A stretch of 64,000 nt of DNA, taken from the NCBI RefSeq assembly GCF_001567565.1, contig NZ_LSSW01000006.1:1-64000 (forward strand), written 5' to 3'. The notes beneath the pieces were generated by a model. That model was given only the letters and a program-made list of their open reading frames with translations, was not told the DNA's origin and made no database searches. Of the stretch, positions 57,469-64,000 are shown one piece after another. Each line of letters opens with the position of its first letter. Position 1 is the stretch's first letter. Source of the stretch: Ectopseudomonas composti. Its GTDB lineage: Bacteria > Pseudomonadota > Gammaproteobacteria > Pseudomonadales > Pseudomonadaceae. A program made the translations under genes and the position numbers.

Positions 57469-58329
57469 TCAGCCCTGAGCGTTGCCCAGCAGTTGGCCCA
57501 TGCGTACCGCGCTGCCGGCATCCAGCTCTGCGGCCCATTGCACCTGATTCGGGCCGAACAGGACGATGGCAGTTGAACCCAGTTTGAAACGACCCATTTC
57601 CGCTCCTGTGGCCAGTTCGATCGGGCCGCGCGCATGCGCGTCATAGCGAGTGCTCTTCAGTTCGCGCTTGGGCGGCGTGACCAGCCCGGCCCACACGGTT
57701 TCGACGCTGGCAACGATCATCGCGCCGACCAGTACCACGGCCATCGGGCCGCGCTCGGTATCGAACAGGCAGACCACGCGCTCGTTGCGGGCGAACAGTT
57801 CAGGTACGTTCTCCGCCGTGGTCTGGTTGACCGAGAACAGGCGGCCCGGCACGTAGACCATCTCCTTCAGTGTGCCGCCCAGTGGCATGTGCACGCGGTG
57901 GTAGTCCTTGGGCGAGAGGTACACGGTGGCGAACTGGCCGCCCATGAACGGTGCCGCGCGCTCGGCATCACCGCCGAGCAGTTCGACCGCACTGAAACTG
58001 TGGCCCTTGGCCTGGAAGATGCGGCCATGCTCGATGGCGCCGAGCTGGCTGATAGCGCCGTCGGCAGGGCTGAGAATGGCGCCGGGGGTTTCATCCAGCG
58101 GGCGGGCGCCATCTTTCAGGGCGCGGGTGAAGAAGGCGTTGAAGTGCTCGAAGGCGCGCAGGTCTTCGACTTGCGCTTCGCTCATGTTGACCTGGTATTG
58201 CTTGGCGAACCACGAGATCAGTGGATTCTTCAGCCAGCCGATACGGCATTCGGCGACGCAGCCGATCAGGCGCGACAGCAGGTGGTGAGGCAGCAGGTAC
58301 TGGCTGAGGATAAAGAGACGTTGTTTCAT
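57469..58329 (-). CDS. psd: Phosphatidylserine decarboxylase
   Basis: Psd makes phosphatidylethanolamine, the main phospholipid, and matures by self-cleavage to a pyruvoyl enzyme. The 286-residue proenzyme has the cleavage motif LGST (Ser 252) in FKLGSTAIVLFG. It also has the conserved SPADGAISQLGAIEHGRI and DYHRVHMPLGG. I chose ATG 58329; the longer frame from 58359 adds ten non-conserved residues. It is attached to the inner membrane. The sulfurtransferase gene ends 69 bp upstream on the same strand. Confidence 0.95.
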   Translation of the reverse strand: MKQRLFILSQYLLPHHLLSRLIGCVAECRIGWLKNPLISWFAKQYQVNMSEAQVEDLRAFEHFNAFFTRALKDGARPLDETPGAILSPADGAISQLGAIEHGRIFQAKGHSFSAVELLGGDAERAAPFMGGQFATVYLSPKDYHRVHMPLGGTLKEMVYVPGRLFSVNQTTAENVPELFARNERVVCLFDTERGPMAVVLVGAMIVASVETVWAGLVTPPKRELKSTRYDAHARGPIELATGAEMGRFKLGSTAIVLFGPNQVQWAAELDAGSAVRMGQLLGNAQG

Positions 58330-58398
58330 CGTGCTTCCTTGAAGGTTCTGAACCGGCACTGGCTTGGCCAGGCCGGGGATATCTGATCGTCGACGCGT

Positions 58399-59214
58399 TC
58401 AGCGTTCGATGGGGGTATCGGGCAGGTTGCCCCACTCGGACCAGGAGCCTGCGTAAGCCTTCACGCGCGGATAACCGAGCGCCTTGGCGACCACGTAGCT
58501 GAAGCCGGAGCGGCGGTGCGTCTGGCAGTGGGTGATCACTTCCTTGTCGGGCGTGATGCCCAGGCCTTGCAGAACGTCGGCGATGTCGGTGCGGATGCGC
58601 ATGCCGCGCTGTGGGTCCATGCCGGCCGTCCACTCGAAGTGGGTGGCGCCGGGGATATGCCCGCCACGTGCCGAGCTGAGTTTTTCGCCGCGGTACTCAT
58701 CTGCGCCGCGCACGTCCCAGATGGCCATGTCGCTCTGCCCCAGGCGCGACTCTATGTAGTCGCGGGTTGCTGTGGGGGCATCGCTCAGCGTCAGTTGCAC
58801 TTCGCTGCGGGTGACGCTGGGTACTTCCTGGCTCAGCTCGAGACCGTCGCCGACCCAGGCCTGCAAGCCGCCGTTGAGGAAGTGGTAGCGCTGATGACCG
58901 ATCACGTCGAGCAGCCAGATGAAACGACCGGCCCAGGGGCCGCCTTCGTCGTCGTAGACCACATATGTGGCGTCCGGGCGGTGACCGATGTCGGCGAACA
59001 GCGCCTCCAGCTTGGGGCGCTCGGGACACAGGCCGGGAGCCGGCGGCTGGCCCAGCTGCGTGCGCTTGGCATCGACCCAGCGCGCGCCGGGGATATGGCC
59101 CGCTGCGTAGCGTGCTGCGCCGCTCAGGTCGAGCAGGATCAGATCGCTGGCGTCCAGGCGTTCGGCCAGCTCGGCCGGCTCGATCACCAGGGGCAGGTTG
59201 TCGAAGGCGGACAT
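58399..59214 (-). CDS. rhdA: Thiosulfate:cyanide sulfurtransferase (rhodanese RhdA)
   Basis: RhdA moves sulfur from thiosulfate to cyanide or other acceptors. The 271-residue two-domain rhodanese has the active-site loop CQTHRRSG with Cys 230, the same number as in Azotobacter RhdA, whose loop reads CQTHHRSG as I recall. The N-terminal domain keeps the fold but lacks the catalytic Cys. I chose ATG 59214; the longer frame from 59661 is inside the HDOD gene. It probably helps manage cyanide, which some Pseudomonas make, or sulfane sulfur. Confidence 0.93.
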   Translation of the reverse strand: MSAFDNLPLVIEPAELAERLDASDLILLDLSGAARYAAGHIPGARWVDAKRTQLGQPPAPGLCPERPKLEALFADIGHRPDATYVVYDDEGGPWAGRFIWLLDVIGHQRYHFLNGGLQAWVGDGLELSQEVPSVTRSEVQLTLSDAPTATRDYIESRLGQSDMAIWDVRGADEYRGEKLSSARGGHIPGATHFEWTAGMDPQRGMRIRTDIADVLQGLGITPDKEVITHCQTHRRSGFSYVVAKALGYPRVKAYAGSWSEWGNLPDTPIER

Positions 59215-59264
59215 GACGGCCTCCTCGTATGAAAAGAGGTCGATTGTAGCGGAAACAGGTCGCT

Positions 59265-60788
59265 TCAGCGCCCGCGTCTGGAAAAGCTGCCGAGCGCGCG
59301 TTCGATGCACTGCACGGTCTTGCCGAAAGCTTGCAGGCTCAGGTCGTTGAGCGGCTGGCCGCCCTGGTCCGCGACTACCAGCATCACCACCCGGCCATTG
59401 CTGGCCAGCGAGCGCAGCAGCAGGTGCTCGCTGGGAAACAGTGCCTTGAGGTTGCCCGGCAGCAGCGCCGAGAACTGCGCCACGTTGCCGGGTGTCAGGC
59501 GCAACTGACCCGGCGCGCTGAGCAGGCGCTTCAAGACCTGGCTCTGTGCCGGGTCGAGGCTGAGGTTGGCTGCTCTGGCCTCCAGGCCGGCCTGCTGCTG
59601 GGTTTGCAGGCGGGTGTGCTGGCGATCGGCAAGCAGCAGCAGTACGCGCTTCAGGCCGCACGCCTGCAAGGCGTCGCGGGCGCAGCCAGTCAGCTGCGGC
59701 ACGTTGGCGAAAACACTGGGCTCGGCGAGCAGGCGTGCACAGTGCTGACGCCAGGTGGCGAGGTCATCGCGTTTGGGTGGCGCCGCGACGCTCGCGGCTG
59801 GCGTCAGGCGGTGGGCGTCCCAAGGCCAGATCAGCGCCTGCGCCGGGTGCCAGAGTGTAGGGTCATGAATCAGGCGTGCGCTGCTCACGGCGTGCTGATG
59901 CACTTCCTGCTGCAGCTCGTTCAGAGGTATCTGCAGATACAAACCGGTCAAGCGCTGCCAGCGCAGGCTGTGTGCGCTGTTCCAGGCCTGGTGCGCCGAT
60001 ACCGCGAGGCCGTTGGCCAGCAGCACGCAGTTGCCCGGATGAGTGAGCCAGTGTCGCAAGGGCGTGTCGGCGTCGAGCATCTGCTGTTGATGCAGGGGAT
60101 GTTCATTGTCGCGGGCGATGTGCAACGCCTTGACCAGTTGGCGTCGATCTCGCTCCAGCAAACGGTAGCTGCGTACGATCCATTCGGGCAGGCGCCAGCG
60201 CTCGGCCAGTTTGACGCACAGCTGAATCAGGCTGACGCCGAGCAATTCCTTTTCGACCACGGCAGGGCGCTCGCCCTTGAGCAGTACGCGCTGCTCCCAG
60301 GCTTCGAAGAGCTGAGGATGAGCGCACAGCAGCGGCCAGATAGGGGAGAGAAACAGCAGGCTGCAGCCGTGCAATTCATTCCACAAGCGCGCCAGGCGTG
60401 CGCCGAACAGGCCGCGAGCCTGTTGGCTGGCGTGCTGGCTGATCAGCAGGATCTGCTTGAATGCCAGAGGCATGTCACTTTCTGGCAGGGCCGGTGCAAG
60501 GTTGAGCAGGGCTTCACAACGACTCAGGCCCAGACGCGAAAGGGCGGTCTCGACGCTTTCAGCGGGGTCGCTGAGGCTGTTGTTCGACTGGTTGGCTTCA
60601 CGTAGTACCTGCAAGGCAAAGGAGGGACTTGCCTCTATCGCCTCGGCAATTTCGCGCCAGGTCCGGCGGCTGTCGGCGAGGATGCGACGCAGACGCAAAT
60701 GCTGCTGCTGCTCGATTGGCAGTGGCAATTTGCCCAGTTGTTGTGCCCAGGCATCTAGCGTGCGCGGCAGGGACTTTGACGTCGACAT
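59265..60788 (-). CDS. HDOD domain protein
   Basis: This 507-residue protein has an HDOD (HD-related output) domain in about residues 20-230, with RRTWREIAEAIEASPSFALQ and SNNSLSDPAESVETALSRLG visible. HDOD proteins lack the full HD metal site and are often signalling or regulatory. The second half has no recognised domain. It is divergent from motA across a short promoter gap. In P. aeruginosa a similar gene (PA4955, from memory) precedes motA. The function is unknown. Confidence 0.8.
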   Translation of the reverse strand: MSTSKSLPRTLDAWAQQLGKLPLPIEQQQHLRLRRILADSRRTWREIAEAIEASPSFALQVLREANQSNNSLSDPAESVETALSRLGLSRCEALLNLAPALPESDMPLAFKQILLISQHASQQARGLFGARLARLWNELHGCSLLFLSPIWPLLCAHPQLFEAWEQRVLLKGERPAVVEKELLGVSLIQLCVKLAERWRLPEWIVRSYRLLERDRRQLVKALHIARDNEHPLHQQQMLDADTPLRHWLTHPGNCVLLANGLAVSAHQAWNSAHSLRWQRLTGLYLQIPLNELQQEVHQHAVSSARLIHDPTLWHPAQALIWPWDAHRLTPAASVAAPPKRDDLATWRQHCARLLAEPSVFANVPQLTGCARDALQACGLKRVLLLLADRQHTRLQTQQQAGLEARAANLSLDPAQSQVLKRLLSAPGQLRLTPGNVAQFSALLPGNLKALFPSEHLLLRSLASNGRVVMLVVADQGGQPLNDLSLQAFGKTVQCIERALGSFSRRGR

Positions 60789-60827
60789 ATTGGCTCGAGT
60801 CGAAACTGGCTTTTGACCATAACTGGC

Positions 60828-60854
60828 TATAGTCTGGCGTATAAGCTCCGATAA
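60828..60854 (+). promoter_or_regulatory. Candidate FliA (sigma-28) promoter of motAB
   Basis: TATA (60828-60831) and TCCGATAA (60847-60854) are separated by 15 bp. They match the flagellar consensus TAAA-N15-GCCGATAA with one mismatch in each box. Distance to the motA ATG is 54 bp. Whether motAB is FliA-controlled here is not shown. Confidence 0.5.
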
Positions 60855-60908
60855 TTAGAAGGGTTGTTTTTAATAACCCACCCTCTTGGCTCTTCAAGCG
60901 TTTCTTTC

Positions 60909-61760
60909 ATGGCAAAAATCATAGGCATCATCGTCGTTTTCGGCTGCGTATTCGGTGGGTTCGTGCTATCGGGCGGTCATCTGATGGCACTGGTCCACCC
61001 CTTCGAAGTGATGATCATCGGTGGTGCGGCGCTCGGGGCATTCCTGCAGGCCAACCCCGGCAGCATGTTCATGACTGTGTTCAAGAAGTCGCTGAGCATG
61101 TTCGGCAGCCGTTTCACTCACGCCTATTACCTCGAAGTGCTCAAGCTGCTGTACGAGATTCTCAACAAGAGCCGCCGTGAGGGCATGATGGCCATCGAGG
61201 CGGACGTCGAGGACCCCAACGCCAGCCCGATCTTCAGCAAGTACCCTGGCGTGCTCAAGGATGCGCGGATGACGGCGTTCATCTGCGACTACCTGCGCAT
61301 CATGTCCTCCGGCAACATGGCGCCGCACGAGCTGGAGGGCCTGTTCGACATGGAGCTGGCCAGCCTCAAGGAGGAAGTGGAGCACCCTGCCCACGCAGTG
61401 GCCAAGGTCGCCGACGGCATGCCGGCCATGGGTATCGTGGCGGCGGTACTGGGTATCGTGATCACCATGTCGATTCTTGCCGAGGCCGACAACGCGCAGA
61501 TCGGCGAGAAAGTGGGTACGGCGCTGGTCGGTACCTTCCTCGGTATTCTCGCTTCCTACGGTTTCTTCGGTCCGCTTTCGGGGGCCCTGGAGCATGACGC
61601 CAAGGAAGAGTTGAACCTTTACGAGGCGATCAAGGCGACGCTGGTCGCATCCGCTTCCGGCATGCCGCCGACCCTGGCTGTCGAGTTCGGGCGCAAGGTG
61701 CTGTACCCAGCGCATCGCCCGAGCTTCAGTGAGCTCGAGCAGGCCATGCGCGGCAACTAA
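60909..61760 (+). CDS. motA: Flagellar motor stator protein MotA
   Basis: MotA and MotB form the proton-driven stator around the flagellar rotor. The 283-residue protein has four membrane segments (IIGIIVVFGCVFGGFVLSGG; VMIIGGAALGAFLQA; then two near residues 170-230, GIVAAVLGIVITMSIL) and a large cytoplasmic loop with conserved charges. I chose ATG 60909; the longer frame from 60864 extends into the promoter. motB follows 3 bp after its stop. Pseudomonas has a second stator pair, motCD, elsewhere; the overall size fits motA. Confidence 0.94.
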   Translation: MAKIIGIIVVFGCVFGGFVLSGGHLMALVHPFEVMIIGGAALGAFLQANPGSMFMTVFKKSLSMFGSRFTHAYYLEVLKLLYEILNKSRREGMMAIEADVEDPNASPIFSKYPGVLKDARMTAFICDYLRIMSSGNMAPHELEGLFDMELASLKEEVEHPAHAVAKVADGMPAMGIVAAVLGIVITMSILAEADNAQIGEKVGTALVGTFLGILASYGFFGPLSGALEHDAKEELNLYEAIKATLVASASGMPPTLAVEFGRKVLYPAHRPSFSELEQAMRGN

Positions 61761-61763
61761 GCC

Positions 61764-62768
61764 ATGGAAAATAACCAACCCATCATCGTCAAACGGGTCA
61801 AGAAGACCGCTGGCGGGCACCATGGCGGTGCCTGGAAGATCGCCTTTGCCGACTTCGCTACCGCCATGATGGCGTTCTTCCTGGTGATGTGGCTGATGTC
61901 CTCGGCCACGCCTGAGCAGAAACGCGCGATTTCCGGTTACTTCCAGGACCCTATCGGCTTTACCGAAAGTGCCAGTCCCTATGCCATCGACCTCGGCGGC
62001 ACGCCGACGCCGGCTCCCGAGCGGACGCTCAATCCGGACGTTTCCGAGACGCCGGAAAGCCAGCCGGATGAGACGGGGGTCAGTACGGATCAGGTCGAAA
62101 CCCTGGCCGAGAAAATGGAGCAGGAGCGTCTGGAGCTGCTGCTGCAGGAGCTGCAGAACAAGGTCGAGGAAAACCCCGAACTGCAGCGTTTCAAGGACCA
62201 GATTCTGTTCGAGATCACCCAGGATGGCCTGCGCATCCAGATCATGGACGCCGAGAACCGGCCCATGTTCGCCCTCGGCAGTGCTGATCTTCAGCCCTAT
62301 TTTGAAGACATCCTGCTGGCCATGGCCGACACCATTCGGGCGGTACCGAACAAGATCAGCGTCAGCGGTCATACCGATGCCAAGCCTTTCGCGGGGCGCG
62401 GCGATTTCGGCAACTGGGAGCTGTCCTCCAATCGCGCGAATGCCGCGCGGCGAACCCTGGTGGCGGGTGGGTATCCGGACGAGCAGGTGGCGCGGGTCGT
62501 CGGTTATGCCTCGTCGGCCCTGTTTGACCGTGAGGATCCGTTCAATCCCGTCAACCGGCGCATTGATATCGTCGTGCTGACCAAGAAGGCGCAGCGCGCG
62601 ATCGAGGGCGAGCAGGGTGCGGGTACGGAGCCGTCAGCTCAAGAGCCGACGCCCGCCGGCACTGCGCCTGCGCAGCCGGCCGACGCACTGCCGGCCGATC
62701 AACTGCGTGAGCGGTTGAATATCTTCGAGAATGGCAACAGCCCGCTCGAGCAACTGAACAATCAGTAA
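61764..62768 (+). CDS. motB: Flagellar motor stator protein MotB
   Basis: The 334-residue protein has one membrane helix with the proton-binding Asp 30 in [20 protein letters not shown] periplasmic OmpA-like peptidoglycan-binding domain follows, with [20 protein letters not shown] near residue 205 and [20 protein letters not shown]. An acidic/Pro-rich linker and a variable C-terminal tail are present. It is cotranscribed with motA. Its end overlaps the convergent rsgA by 7 bp. Confidence 0.94.
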   Translation: MENNQPIIVKRVKKTAGGHHGGAWKIAFADFATAMMAFFLVMWLMSSATPEQKRAISGYFQDPIGFTESASPYAIDLGGTPTPAPERTLNPDVSETPESQPDETGVSTDQVETLAEKMEQERLELLLQELQNKVEENPELQRFKDQILFEITQDGLRIQIMDAENRPMFALGSADLQPYFEDILLAMADTIRAVPNKISVSGHTDAKPFAGRGDFGNWELSSNRANAARRTLVAGGYPDEQVARVVGYASSALFDREDPFNPVNRRIDIVVLTKKAQRAIEGEQGAGTEPSAQEPTPAGTAPAQPADALPADQLRERLNIFENGNSPLEQLNNQ

Positions 62769-63793
62769 TCGTCTTGCGGCAGGCTGGCGAGAATGTGCCG
62801 GTAGCTGGCCATGCGCTGAGGCTGCACGCGGCCGTCCTCCAGGGCTTGCAGCAGGGCACAGCCGGGCTCGCGGTCGTGCTTGCAGTCACGAAAACGGCAA
62901 CGCCCGAGCAGGTCGTGGAATTCGATGAAGCCGGCTTCCACATCGTCGCGGCTGACATGGCCCAGGCCGAATTCGCGGATGCCGGGGGAGTCGATCAGCT
63001 GACCGCCGCCAGGGAAATGGAACAGGCGCGCGGTGGTGGTGGTGTGCGTGCCCTTGCCGGTCAACTCCGACAGTGCGCCGACTCGGGTGTCGACCCCAGG
63101 CAGCAGGCTGTTGACCAGGGATGACTTGCCCACCCCGGACTGGCCGACGAAGACGCTGACGTGGCCATCGAGGCGCTTCTTCAACTGCTCCATGCCATCG
63201 CCCTGATGGGCCGAGACCTCCAGCAGCGGGTAGCCCAGCTGGCGATAGACCGCGAGCAGCGTATCCAGCGCCACCTTGTTCTGCTCGTCGATCAGGTCGG
63301 CCTTGTTCAGCAGCAGCAGGGGGCTAATGCCGGCATGTTCGGCGGCGACCAGGTAGCGATCGATCAGGTTGGCGTGCGGTTCGGGCAGGGGCGCGAAAAC
63401 GATGACGATCAGGTCGACGTTGGCGGCCACCGGCTTGAGCTGGCCGCGCATGTCGGGGCGGCACAGTTCGCTGTTTCTCGGCAGCTGCGCGACGATGACG
63501 CCGTCACCCTGATTGCCGGGGCGCCAGACCACCTGGTCGCCGGTGACCAGCGCCGGCAGGTTGGCGCGTAGGTGGCAGCGAAAGATCTGGCCGGCCGACT
63601 CGCCCTGTAAACCCTCGATCTCCACTTGCACACCGAAGTGCGCAATCACCAGGCCGGTCTGTTCCGGGCCCAGGTCTCCGCCTTCCAGTGCTTCCACCGC
63701 CCGCGATTCGCGTTTGGCGGCGCGAGCGGCGCGTTCGCCCTGAATCTTTTCGATACGCCAGCTCTGGCGGCGGTTGAGTTGGCGTTTGGCCAT
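62762..63793 (-). CDS. rsgA: Ribosome small subunit-dependent GTPase RsgA
   Basis: RsgA helps mature the 30S ribosomal subunit. The 343-residue protein has an N-terminal OB-fold and a circularly permuted GTPase: NKAD (residues 163-166) comes before the P-loop GQSGVGKSS (217-225). A C-terminal zinc module with [14 protein letters not shown] follows. The N-terminus is rich in Arg/Lys, which suits ribosome binding. Start ATG 63793 is well placed. It converges with motB and is adjacent to orn in P. aeruginosa, but here a different reading frame begins on the plus strand. Confidence 0.95.
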   Translation of the reverse strand: MAKRQLNRRQSWRIEKIQGERAARAAKRESRAVEALEGGDLGPEQTGLVIAHFGVQVEIEGLQGESAGQIFRCHLRANLPALVTGDQVVWRPGNQGDGVIVAQLPRNSELCRPDMRGQLKPVAANVDLIVIVFAPLPEPHANLIDRYLVAAEHAGISPLLLLNKADLIDEQNKVALDTLLAVYRQLGYPLLEVSAHQGDGMEQLKKRLDGHVSVFVGQSGVGKSSLVNSLLPGVDTRVGALSELTGKGTHTTTTARLFHFPGGGQLIDSPGIREFGLGHVSRDDVEAGFIEFHDLLGRCRFRDCKHDREPGCALLQALEDGRVQPQRMASYRHILASLPQDDY

Positions 63794-63883
63794 GGAGTTT
63801 CCGGGGGGTAGTGGAGTGTTGATCGCGGCGAGTTTAGCATGAGCGCTTGGTGGCCATTCGGCTGTCAGGAGCAGAGGCTGGCA

Positions 63884-64000
63884 ATGATGACAGGCGGGGA
63901 GGGGGCGGTGCTGCGGCTGCCGCTGCTGCGTGCTCTTTTGGCGCAGGGATTGGCCATTGCGCTGGTGGTGGTGCTGGTCTATCTGTTGGCCTTGCTGCCC
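63884..64000 (+). CDS. Start of an unknown membrane protein (partial)
   Basis: Reading from ATG 63884 gives 39 codons that run off the window, with a hydrophobic stretch ([17 protein letters not shown]) that should be a membrane helix. AGAGG lies 6 bp before the ATG. An in-frame ATG at 63839 is also possible. The rest of the protein, and so its family, cannot be seen; sensor kinases and GGDEF proteins often begin this way. Confidence 0.5.
   Translation, partial: MMTGGEGAVLRLPLLRALLAQGLAIALVVVLVYLLALLP

Overview
This is a chromosomal window from a high-GC gammaproteobacterium that reads as Pseudomonas. The gene set and local order (aceE-glnE-ilvE-waaF-waaC-waaG-waaP; msbA-hldE; serB-fimX-psd-rhdA-motAB-rsgA) are those I remember from the lipopolysaccharide (LPS) core region of P. 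aeruginosa PAO1. Non-AUG starts and 1-4 bp stop/start overlaps are frequent. The sugar-gene content of the core locus differs from P. aeruginosa, so another Pseudomonas species is likely, but I cannot name it. I found no tRNA, rRNA, CRISPR array, prophage or intact insertion sequence.

Layout: 1-3218, aceF (5' part) and aceE on the minus strand, divergent from glnE across a 271-bp gap holding two near-identical 15-bp palindromes. 3490-7420, glnE and ilvE. 7622-16294, LPS inner-core genes: heptosyltransferases WaaF and WaaC, glucosyltransferase WaaG, heptose kinase WaaP, three more kinase-fold genes and a carbamoyltransferase. 16281-22783, a variable, AT-richer segment with two related GT4 enzymes, a DUF6625 gene, a GT2 enzyme, a hexapeptide acetyltransferase, a kinase-like gene and the O-antigen ligase WaaL. 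22912-28520, msbA, mig-14, dnpA and hldE. 28673-31178, two acyl-CoA dehydrogenases.

31236-50382 appears inverted relative to the PAO1 order I remember. It runs: auxiliary lipoprotein, parC, aspartic protease, phytase-like esterase, parE, yqiA, cpdA, DUF1249, nudF, thiC with a TPP riboswitch, the TolC-type opmH, waaA, a LysR regulator, an SMR pump, a FAD oxidoreductase, an aldo/keto reductase and a degenerate Nudix protein. From 50396 the PAO1-like order resumes: YtjB-family protein, serB, fimX, a PilZ-like protein, psd, rhdA, an HDOD protein, motA, motB, rsgA and a partial unknown gene.

The genes mostly serve the envelope. hldE makes activated heptose, WaaA adds Kdo, and WaaF/C/G/P with the other kinases and the carbamoyltransferase build and phosphorylate the inner core. 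The variable glycosyltransferases build the outer core, MsbA flips lipid A-core, and WaaL joins O-antigen. The least explained parts are the mig-14/dnpA pair between msbA and hldE, the kinase-fold proteins that have lost the catalytic Asp, and the AT-rich DUF6625 module. Two palindromic repeats (40512-40651 and 44570-44634) lie in gaps of the inverted block.
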